Of a stretch of 7,734 nucleotides of DNA, positions 1-5,394 are shown in pieces (the first letter of the stretch is position 1; every line of letters begins with the position of its first letter). The stretch is from Deltaproteobacteria bacterium (GTDB lineage Bacteria > Myxococcota_A > Polyangia > HGW-17 > SLPX01). The stretch lies in contig JAABSF010000110.1 of the NCBI GenBank assembly GCA_011390535.1, forward strand, positions 1 through 7,734, in the 5' to 3' direction. The notes below the pieces were generated by a model. The model had not been told where the DNA came from. It searched no databases and was given only the letters and a program-made list of their open reading frames with translations. The position numbers were made by a program, and so were the translations under genes.

Positions 1-158
1 AGGTGGAGGTAAATGTAGAAGATGTGGACACAACAGATGAGGTGGAGGTGGATGTAGAAGGTGTGGACACAACAGATGAGGTGGAGGTGGATGTAGAAGG
101 TGTGGATACAACAGATGAGGTGCGGATCAACAATGGGGACATGGATGTAACCGACGAG
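1..158 (+). repeat. 39-bp in-frame tandem repeat, at least 4 units, running off the left edge
   Basis: Units lie at 3-41, 42-80, 81-119 and 120-158. Each encodes 13 residues of the form VEVDVEGVDTTDE. Units 2 and 3 differ by one synonymous base (gacaca versus gataca). Unit 1 differs from unit 2 at three positions. Unit 4 is strongly diverged (VRINNGDMDVTDE) but keeps the length and the DVTDE end. Bases 1-2 continue the phase of an earlier unit. Near-identity at the DNA level means recent duplication, and a unit length divisible by three keeps the reading frame. Confidence 0.92.
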
Positions 159-1475
159 ACTGAAGCGGTTGTCGATTCCGAGGAAAAGACTCAGTTACTG
201 AAGGGTGTGAACGGTTCTGAAGAGAAGACGGATCAATATCGTGGCGGTGAATCCAGGGGTATGGCGGATGAATTGGAAGACGTCGGTGAACTTAATGAAA
301 AGACCGCAGAAGATGTATGTGCAATAAAGGAGAATGCTGGTGAAGGGGCAGGCATTCATGAAGAGGCGACCCGTTTATTGAACAAAGCTTCATGTGCGTC
401 AACAATAATAAATGACGATGAAACCGATAAGTCCGATGAAGCTACTCGTGTTCAGAAACAGACATTGAGTTCCGAAGATGTCTGGCATAGAAGTTGTGAA
501 AAGAAACGCAGTAAGTATCTTTGGCTCGTGGCGGTGGTGCCTGTGTTTCTTACAATTATTCTTGTGGCGTGGATGAAAAGCAGCACAGGCCATGTGGATG
601 TGATGACCTGGTTGTGGGCCTTGTTTATCGTTTTTGTTGGACTGGGGTTTGGGGCGTTTATTTGGTTTGGGTGTTCGGGTTGGACTATCAACTGCAATGA
701 TGACAAGTTTGAGAGCTGGTGGGGAGTTTTCGGCCCTCTTTTTACGCGCAGTCTGCCGCTTGGTAAATTTTCCGCCGTGGTTTTAAAACCCGACGAAAAA
801 GTTCTCTCAGGAGCTTTTTCGGTTTGTTTGTCCACAAGATCCCCTGGAGTTTTCAAGAGAACCAATAGAGAAGAGAATCACCATGATGAATCCGAACAAG
901 TCATGTTGAGTCCGCGAGGCGCCATATTGGATTATCCGACTGCGTTGAGAGGTGCCAGGCAGATAGCGATTTTTCTCCAGCTTCCCATTGTGGACCAATC
1001 CACGGGTGGCGCTCTTGTAAGAGACGTTGATACTTTTAATCGATGCGTTTTGGATGAATGGAAAAAACAGGGGATCAAGCCTGCAAAGAAAAGTGTTCCT
1101 CCATCTCTGAGAGTTGTATTCAGGAGAGCCAAGGAATCAGTGGTTTTGGGCAGGAAAACAGACGAAAATGCGATAGTGTGGGAAGTGGTATTTTCAAAGG
1201 AACATTTGGTTGTTGAAGGCAAGGGGTTTGAGGTTGGTAATATCGAAAAAATATTTGTAGACGACTCCCCTGTTTCAAACACAAGCGGGAGAGTGGATGA
1301 GGCAGTTGTGTCGGGTATCCATGTTTTCAGCGGGAGGAATTCGGCTGTTTTTTGTAAAAGAAGCACACGTAAAGAAGCTGAGTTTGTTTTCTCGGCTATT
1401 AGATCCATTTTCTTGGGAGGGAGGATCAGCGAGATTCTGGGAGAAGTATTGGCTAAGAAATCTAAGAGTTCTTAG
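1..1475 (+). CDS. Acidic repeat-tailed two-helix membrane protein, 5'-partial
   Basis: I do not recognise the family. The frame is open to the left edge. GTG at position 3 is probably an internal Val codon of a repeat rather than a start, because bases 1-2 (ag) match the end of the preceding repeat unit, so the gene begins upstream. Counting from base 3, residues 1-52 are four 13-residue acidic repeats (VEVDVEGVDTTDE-like). Residues 53-165 remain acidic, hydrophilic and probably disordered. Two hydrophobic helices follow at about 172-191 and 201-224. The remaining ~265 residues look globular, with a Trp-rich start (WTINC..FESWWGVFGP) and an ARQIAIFLQLPIVD stretch. This pattern is seen in uncharacterised membrane proteins that may carry PH-like domains; that is inference. 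With a helical hairpin, both termini would lie on the same side of the membrane, probably the cytoplasm. The gene ends at TAG 1473-1475, 94 nt before the next same-strand gene. Confidence 0.8.
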   Translation, partial: VEVNVEDVDTTDEVEVDVEGVDTTDEVEVDVEGVDTTDEVRINNGDMDVTDETEAVVDSEEKTQLLKGVNGSEEKTDQYRGGESRGMADELEDVGELNEKTAEDVCAIKENAGEGAGIHEEATRLLNKASCASTIINDDETDKSDEATRVQKQTLSSEDVWHRSCEKKRSKYLWLVAVVPVFLTIILVAWMKSSTGHVDVMTWLWALFIVFVGLGFGAFIWFGCSGWTINCNDDKFESWWGVFGPLFTRSLPLGKFSAVVLKPDEKVLSGAFSVCLSTRSPGVFKRTNREENHHDESEQVMLSPRGAILDYPTALRGARQIAIFLQLPIVDQSTGGALVRDVDTFNRCVLDEWKKQGIKPAKKSVPPSLRVVFRRAKESVVLGRKTDENAIVWEVVFSKEHLVVEGKGFEVGNIEKIFVDDSPVSNTSGRVDEAVVSGIHVFSGRNSAVFCKRSTRKEAEFVFSAIRSIFLGGRISEILGEVLAKKSKSS

Positions 1476-1490
1476 AACACAAAGAGTTCT

Positions 1491-1569
1491 AACCCCCCCT
1501 ATAACTAACTTTTGTCCCCCCATTTTCTTATCTTGACCTTCGGCCACTTCTGGTCAAAAAATTTCAGTA
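1491..1569. promoter_or_regulatory. Intergenic spacer with two C-tracts and an inverted repeat
   Basis: Between the two plus-strand genes there are a C7 run (1493-1499) and a C6 run (1516-1521). A perfect 6-bp inverted repeat follows: TTGACC at 1533-1538 and GGTCAA at 1552-1557, with a 13-nt loop. It is followed by A residues rather than T residues, so it is not a canonical plus-strand terminator. It ends 12 nt before the next ATG, where an operator or an RNA hairpin hiding the start could act. TTGACC also resembles a -35 element, but I see no good -10. The direct repeat AGAGTTCT (1465-1472 and 1483-1490) straddles the upstream stop codon. Function is unknown. Confidence 0.35.
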
Positions 1570-2343
1570 ATGCGGTTATCAGTTCCTTCTCAAAAGATGT
1601 TTGTTTTTGCCGTTGGTCTTTTGGCTGTTGTTACGGGCCTTCTGGTTTTTTTGCCGGGCGATTTGCGAGTTTTTCCTGTTTCTGTTTTGGGTCTCAATTC
1701 GTCTCTGCAAGTGGGGGTTTATTTTGGAATTTTGGTGGTTTTGGGTGTCGCAGGGTGGTTTGTGTGTGGGTATGAGGGGTTCTCCCATGGGAGCTTACTC
1801 CAAAGCAAAGACAGCTCTCAAGTCCGTGTTTTGTTCATCACGGGGCTATGCTTAGGAGCTCTGCTGATATTTTTAGATCTGGTATTCAGCAGATTGCATG
1901 TTCGCGGTTCAGTCCCTCATCCTCCCTTGGTTTCTACTGTGCCCACAGCTTTTGTAGAGAGCGGGATGCAAGAGGTTCTCTTTAGATTGGTCATTATGGG
2001 AGGTGGGATAAGGTTTTTGGAGTCTTTTGTTTACCATAAGGATACCGGCAAGCGTTCTGAAGAAAGTGAAAAATGGGGTTTTTGGGCTTTAGCTGGGTTT
2101 TCAATTTTTCTGTCATTATGGGCCCTGCTACCGGCGAGAGCGGCTGAGTTTGGTTACGGCTCTGTTAAGGAGATGACCTGGGTGCCGTTTTTTCAGTTTA
2201 TTATCTTCTACACGCTAATCGGTATTACAGGTGCCGCGATATGGTGGAAATACAGTTTTTTAGCCGCCTGGGCGGTTCATTTCATTGCATTGATAGTGTG
2301 GGATGGTATTTGGGGAATTGTCTGGTGGTCATGTGTTTTCTGA
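1570..2343 (+). CDS. CPBP/Rce1-like polytopic membrane protein, probably catalytically degenerate
   Basis: A 257-residue, very hydrophobic protein with roughly six to eight membrane segments (about 10-30, 46-67, 86-107, 125-150, 170-187, 205-225, 228-252). The motif QEVLFR at 134-139 resembles the EExxxR motif of CPBP (ABI, Rce1-like) intramembrane proteases. The C-terminal stretch GAAIWWKY..FLAAWAVHF (His237) resembles the last CPBP motif. In active members the first Glu and the second-motif FxxxH histidine take part in catalysis. Here Gln134 replaces that Glu, and the expected histidine near residues 177-186 (FSIFLSLWAL) is absent. It may therefore be an inactive relative or a non-protease, and family membership itself is moderately sure. 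ATG 1570 is the first possible start after an in-frame stop at 1534, but no Shine-Dalgarno is visible; Met10 (1597) is the alternative. It converges on prfA with 49 nt between the stops. Confidence 0.75.
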   Translation: MRLSVPSQKMFVFAVGLLAVVTGLLVFLPGDLRVFPVSVLGLNSSLQVGVYFGILVVLGVAGWFVCGYEGFSHGSLLQSKDSSQVRVLFITGLCLGALLIFLDLVFSRLHVRGSVPHPPLVSTVPTAFVESGMQEVLFRLVIMGGGIRFLESFVYHKDTGKRSEESEKWGFWALAGFSIFLSLWALLPARAAEFGYGSVKEMTWVPFFQFIIFYTLIGITGAAIWWKYSFLAAWAVHFIALIVWDGIWGIVWWSCVF

Positions 2344-2348
2344 TTAAG

Positions 2349-2394
2349 AGCCGGCTAAAAAAAAAGGGGTTCCGCGACAGTTGGTTTTCCGGCT
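2349..2394. terminator. Possible bidirectional terminator region between convergent genes
   Basis: A perfect inverted repeat AGCCGG (2349-2354) / CCGGCT (2389-2394) encloses an A9 run (2357-2365) followed by G4. On the minus strand the T9 tract comes after prfA, but it lies inside the repeat rather than after it, and I find no strong GC hairpin directly before it. The right arm overlaps the prfA stop codon. The location suits a shared terminator, but the architecture is not classical. AGCCGGCT at 2349-2356 is also self-palindromic. Confidence 0.35.
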
Positions 2395-3475
2395 ACTCAA
2401 GCTCGTGTTTAAGCCGTTTTGCCCGGTCGTGGGCGCGTAATGCCTGAATCAAATCTGATAGATCCCCGTCCATTAGAGAGTTTAAATCATGCCGGGTCAG
2501 CCCTATTCGATGATCTGTGAGACGATCTTGTGGAAAATTGTATGTTCTTATCTTCTCTGATCTATCTCCGCTTCCTACAAAGCTTCGTCGTTTGTCTTGT
2601 TCTTCGCTGTGCTGTTTTTCACGTTCGAGATCCAATAGGCGTGTTCGAAGTATCTGCAGGGCCTTGGCCTTATTTTTATGTTGGGACTTCTCATCTTGAC
2701 AGATACAAACGAGGTTCGATGGAACATGTGTCACGCGAACAGCGCTATCAGTGGTATTTACGCTCTGACCTCCCGGACCTGATGAACGGTAGACATCGAT
2801 TCGAAGATCTTTGTCTTCCAATTTAACGTCCACCTCTTGAGCTTCGGGGAGCACTGCAACGGTGGCCGCGGAGGTGTGTATTCTCCCCTGAGACTCGGTC
2901 ACCGGCACCCTCTGAACTCTGTGTACTCCTGATTCGAACTTGAGCTCACCATATACGTTTTTACCGGTAACGAGGGCCACAACTTCTTTGATGCCGCCGC
3001 TGTCGCTCTCTGAACGACTCATCTCTTCCACTTTCCAGCCTCTTCTCTCTGCATACCGGATGTACATCCTGTAGAGCTCTCCGGCGAAAAGTGTCGCTTC
3101 ATCTCCACCGGTTCCAGCGCGAATCTCTACCATTGTATTTTTAGAGTCATCCGGATCTTGAGGAACCAGAAGATTTTTTACCTCCGCTGTGAGCTTTTCA
3201 GCGTTTGCCTCGAGTTCTTTCAGCTCCTCTCGGGCCAGCTCTTTCATTTCCGGGTCGGAATCATGTAAGAGAGCTTCGGTTTGTTCCATTTGCTCTAGGT
3301 TTTTTTTGTATTCTAGATACACCTCTACCGGTTTGGAGACGTCGGCTCTCTCACATGCCAGCTTCGTGTAGTGCTCTCGGTCGTTCATTGAGGAAGGATC
3401 GGCAAGCGCTGCATCCAGCTCCTCTAAATGATTCACCAGCGCGTTTAGTTTTATTTCCAACTCTTTGCTTAGCAT
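2393..3475 (-). CDS. prfA: Peptide chain release factor 1
   Basis: RF1 recognises UAA and UAG in the ribosomal A site and triggers hydrolysis of peptidyl-tRNA. The 360 residues match the usual bacterial length. The helical N-terminal domain covers about 1-105. The codon-reading tripeptide appears as PVT at 191-193 within RVQRVPVTESQGRIHTS, which marks RF1 rather than RF2 (SPF). The catalytic GGQ loop is at 235-237 (SSGPGGQSVNTTDSAVR), followed by the conserved SQHKNKAKAL and RTYNFPQDRLTDHRIG segments. ATG at 3475 has an AGGGAG-like Shine-Dalgarno about 10 nt upstream. It lies 38 nt downstream of the DUF1385 gene and is probably cotranscribed with it and rpmE. It ends in TAG, a codon that RF1 but not RF2 reads. 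prmC, the GGQ methyltransferase gene that often follows prfA, is absent; a convergent unrelated gene takes its place. Confidence 0.98.
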   Translation of the reverse strand: MLSKELEIKLNALVNHLEELDAALADPSSMNDREHYTKLACERADVSKPVEVYLEYKKNLEQMEQTEALLHDSDPEMKELAREELKELEANAEKLTAEVKNLLVPQDPDDSKNTMVEIRAGTGGDEATLFAGELYRMYIRYAERRGWKVEEMSRSESDSGGIKEVVALVTGKNVYGELKFESGVHRVQRVPVTESQGRIHTSAATVAVLPEAQEVDVKLEDKDLRIDVYRSSGPGGQSVNTTDSAVRVTHVPSNLVCICQDEKSQHKNKAKALQILRTRLLDLEREKQHSEEQDKRRSFVGSGDRSEKIRTYNFPQDRLTDHRIGLTRHDLNSLMDGDLSDLIQALRAHDRAKRLKHELE

Positions 3476-3513
3476 TTTTATCAGGCTCCCTATGGGTCGG
3501 GCTGTCGTCTGAG

Positions 3514-4839
3514 TTACTCGTAGACTATCTCTTTGTAGGAGTCAAAGACTTCGATCTCCGGGTGAGCCCTATGCTTTGAAACGTCGTCTTCACCATTTTT
3601 TGCGTTTCTTCTAATCTCTTTTTCTCTCCATAGAGTTTTTCTCAGGGCCGCCAATGCTACCGCGAGCTGATCATCATCAGGTTCCCGGGTGGTAAGGCGT
3701 TGTAGCCAGAGGCCGGGGGCAACCGGGACCATTGCTAACGGGCTGCCTTTTAATTTTCCGGAGAGTTTGAGTGCCTCATAAGAGATCCCCGCCACCGGGA
3801 GCATTAAAGGAATCTTGACGATAATTTTTAACGCATGATCCAGCACTCCGTTTTCCAACCATGCGGCACGTAAAACCGCTGCGAAAAGAAGAATGCTGAT
3901 CAAAATAACGATGAAAAGAAAAGATGTCCCGCAGCGGGGATGAAATCTAGAGTATTTTCTTGCGTTTTTTACAACCAACTCTTCATCGGCTTCGTATGCT
4001 GCGATAGATTGATGCTCAGCCCCATGATACATGAACACCCGGCGGATGTCGGGGATGAGGGAGATTGCGGCCATGTAACCGATTACCATTACAGCTTTGA
4101 TACCGCCATCCACTATGTGAAAGGCAAATGTATCCGAGCTTAAGCCCAACAGCAGCGTCAATAAGTGGGGAACCCCTACAAATAAACCCAACGCCAAAGC
4201 TATGCTTGCGGCGAAGGTGAAACCAATCATCGTGCCTGAGAGCTCCTGAGGGTTTTCATCCGGAGTTTTGGTGTCGGAACCTTCGGAATCCTGGTTGCTC
4301 TTGATTGTTTCAGTATTCTTCTTGGTTTTTTCTAAAGATTCCGTTTCCTTCGGATGCGTTTCCAGGGATCTCGTTTCAGGGGATTTTGTTTCAGGGGATC
4401 TTGTTTCAGGGGATCTCGTTTCTACTCGTTCTGTTTCATTTGGACCGTCCCCCCCCTCTCCAGGACCTTCATCAGCGCTCCCGTTTTCTACAGCCGGCTC
4501 TTCCATCTGTGCCGCAGAAAAGCTCAACGCGGAAAAACCATTCACCAGACTCTCTGCCAAAACCACAGATCCTCTAAAAAAGGGCCATCTGAGGAATTTA
4601 TATTTTGTCCATATACTGCGCCACCTGGACTCTCGGACCACTATCTTACCGTTGTTTTTTCGACATGCCACGGCAAAAGAGTTCTCGGAGCGCATCATTA
4701 CGCCCTCCAAGACGGCCTGACCTCCGATTTTGGCGGGGTTGGGGCGATCGGAACCGATTTCTTCATCGGCTTTCATCTCGGCGGACAAGGAAAAGAGGTT
4801 CCCGGTCACACTCGGCAAATGAATGAGGGGTTTTAACAT
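3514..4839 (-). CDS. DUF1385 (YqhQ-like) membrane protein with acidic pentapeptide-repeat insert
   Basis: This belongs to the DUF1385 family, whose members are often labelled predicted metal-dependent enzymes; the biochemical role is not established. Conserved blocks visible in order are IGGQAVLEGVMMR (38-50), RWPFFRGSVVLAESLVNG (84-101), HGAEHQSIAAYE (272-283), RFHPRCGTSFLF (298-309), PVAGISYEALK (348-358) and PGLWLQRLTTREPDDDQ (375-391). Membrane segments lie at about 204-233, 246-265, 307-325 and 339-357. Residues 111-200 form an acidic, Thr/Glu/Ser/Pro-rich insert with seven pentads of the ETRSP type, so the 441 residues exceed the roughly 300-330 I expect for the family. The start is uncertain: ATG 4839 has no clear Shine-Dalgarno, and ATG 4776 (Met22) would still keep the first conserved block. 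It lies 46 nt after rpmE and 38 nt before prfA, a conserved neighbourhood in deltaproteobacterial-type genomes (recalled synteny). Confidence 0.93.
   Translation of the reverse strand: MLKPLIHLPSVTGNLFSLSAEMKADEEIGSDRPNPAKIGGQAVLEGVMMRSENSFAVACRKNNGKIVVRESRWRSIWTKYKFLRWPFFRGSVVLAESLVNGFSALSFSAAQMEEPAVENGSADEGPGEGGDGPNETERVETRSPETRSPETKSPETRSLETHPKETESLEKTKKNTETIKSNQDSEGSDTKTPDENPQELSGTMIGFTFAASIALALGLFVGVPHLLTLLLGLSSDTFAFHIVDGGIKAVMVIGYMAAISLIPDIRRVFMYHGAEHQSIAAYEADEELVVKNARKYSRFHPRCGTSFLFIVILISILLFAAVLRAAWLENGVLDHALKIIVKIPLMLPVAGISYEALKLSGKLKGSPLAMVPVAPGLWLQRLTTREPDDDQLAVALAALRKTLWREKEIRRNAKNGEDDVSKHRAHPEIEVFDSYKEIVYE
4333..4437 (-). repeat. 15-bp in-frame tandem repeat (seven units) within the DUF1385 gene
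   Basis: On the plus strand the unit reads gtttcaggggatctt. Three near-identical copies begin at 4373, 4388 and 4403, flanked by diverged copies beginning at 4343, 4358, 4418 and 4433. On the coding strand these give pentads starting with Glu at residues 135, 140, 145, 150, 155, 160 and 165: ETERV, ETRSP, ETRSP, ETKSP, ETRSL, ETHPK, ETESL. The frame is kept because the unit is five codons. Near-identity in the centre and decay at both ends is typical of slippage-driven expansion. Confidence 0.9.
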
Positions 4840-4885
4840 GTTGCGATACTTTTTTGAGCTGATGTGAGGCTGGATGAGTACAGAT

Positions 4886-5095
4886 TTATTTCTTTGTCTT
4901 GCGGCCGTACTTTTTGTTGAACCGTTCCACTCGCCCTGCGGTATCGATCAATTTCTGTTTGCCTGTATAAAAAGGGTGGCAATTCGAACAAATTTCGACG
5001 TTGTAATCACCCTGTGTTGAATATGTCTCATAGACCTGCCCACAGGCGCACTTAATGGTTGAAGTTTTGTATATTGGATGAATTCCTTTTTTCAT
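4886..5095 (-). CDS. rpmE: 50S ribosomal protein L31, zinc-binding type
   Basis: A 69-residue protein of the large ribosomal subunit, where L31 helps form an intersubunit bridge. It starts MKKGIHPIY and carries the conserved CHPFYTGKQ and GRVERFNKKYG segments, matching the family in length and order. Four cysteines at 16, 18, 36 and 39 (CxC and CxxC) form the zinc site, so this is the C+ form rather than the zinc-independent paralogue that replaces it under zinc limitation. ATG 5095 is preceded by a good Shine-Dalgarno (AGGAGA, 5110-5105, 9 nt spacing). It is the first gene of the apparent rpmE - DUF1385 - prfA transcript. No terminator is visible in the 46 nt after its TAA. Confidence 0.97.
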   Translation of the reverse strand: MKKGIHPIYKTSTIKCACGQVYETYSTQGDYNVEICSNCHPFYTGKQKLIDTAGRVERFNKKYGRKTKK

Positions 5096-5104
5096 GACTC
5101 TTCA

Positions 5105-5110
5105 TCTCCT
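5105..5110 (-). promoter_or_regulatory. Ribosome binding site of rpmE
   Basis: AGGAGA on the minus strand lies 9 nt before the rpmE ATG. It is the clearest Shine-Dalgarno in the window and fixes that start. Confidence 0.8.
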
Positions 5111-5129
5111 TTTAATTCCGATCTGTGGG

Positions 5130-5157
5130 AGTATGCTTGAAAAATTTCATAGATCAA
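5130..5157 (-). promoter_or_regulatory. Candidate sigma70-type promoter of the rpmE-prfA cluster
   Basis: On the minus strand, TTGATC (5157-5152, 4/6 to the -35 consensus) is separated by 16 nt from CATACT (5135-5130, 4/6 to the -10 consensus). The predicted transcription start would be about 5123, leaving a leader of roughly 28 nt with the Shine-Dalgarno inside it. A second, weaker option further upstream is TTGATA at about 5204-5199 with TATGGC 17 nt later. These are pattern matches only. Confidence 0.35.
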
Positions 5158-5228
5158 GGGTAAATGCACAATATTTTGCCATAATTTCTCGTCGAGACTT
5201 TATCAAGGCAACATTTAGTGGGGCGGGA

Positions 5229-5271
5229 CCATGAAGTCGGATTATCCAATCAGCCCTGCTGCGACTTATGG
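5229..5271. ncRNA. Extended imperfect hairpin of unknown function
   Basis: CCAT-G-AAGTCG (5229-5239) can pair with CGACTTATGG (5262-5271) to give ten base pairs with one bulged G. Immediately inside, GATT (5240-5243) pairs with AATC (5248-5251) around an ATCC loop, leaving a 10-nt one-sided bulge (5252-5261). It could form in either strand. It might be part of a terminator/leader structure, a small RNA or a protein-binding site. No covariation data are available, so the call as RNA is tentative. Confidence 0.3.
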
Positions 5272-5332
5272 CCTCGGCCTATTAAACAGCGGGATCGTGC
5301 GAGAGATTTGGAATTGTTGTCAAAGAGAGGAA

Positions 5333-5359
5333 CGGCCGCAGCGGGTCTTCGCAGGGCCG
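5333..5359 (-). terminator. GC-rich hairpin downstream of the peptidase gene, weak terminator candidate
   Basis: CGGCC (5333-5337) pairs with GGCCG (5355-5359), and GCG (5341-5343) pairs with CGC (5350-5352) inside. It lies about 35 nt after the peptidase stop on the minus strand. No T-run follows (the next bases read TTCCTCTCTTTG), so intrinsic termination is uncertain. Confidence 0.3.
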
Positions 5360-5394
5360 AAACCGCCGGACGTCTTGTTAGAACCTCCCCTGTT

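Larger units (their letters stand above)
5096..5394. other. 299-nt non-coding gap between the peptidase gene and rpmE
   Basis: No convincing gene is present. Open frames here are short or run antisense into the peptidase gene. The rpmE-proximal third is AT-rich and holds the candidate promoter. The distal part (about 5220-5394) is GC-richer and contains two stem structures described separately. I looked for tRNA T-loop signatures, the SRP RNA apical motif and tmRNA-like features and saw none. Rho, which can precede rpmE in related gene orders, is not here. Confidence 0.6.

Noticed and set aside
1..158. CRISPR-like or intergenic minisatellite array
   Set aside because: The units are contiguous without spacers, diverge gradually and encode in-frame protein repeats, so this is a coding tandem repeat.
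452..1408. Minus-strand open frames of 137 and 158 codons
   Set aside because: They are antisense to the left-edge membrane protein, whose composition (acidic tail, clean membrane helices) is clearly that of the real gene.
1533..1557. Intrinsic terminator of the left-edge gene
   Set aside because: The six-pair stem has a 13-nt loop and is followed by A residues, not T residues. It is listed only as an inverted repeat of unknown function.
4268..4836. Plus-strand open frames with SGDLVSGDLVSGD-like repeats
   Set aside because: They are antisense to the conserved DUF1385 gene, and their apparent repeats are the complement of the ETRSP-coding units.
5200..5394. tRNA, SRP RNA or tmRNA in the gap
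   Set aside because: No GGTTCRAnYCC-type T-loop, no CCA-adjacent acceptor stem and no SRP apical motif could be found.
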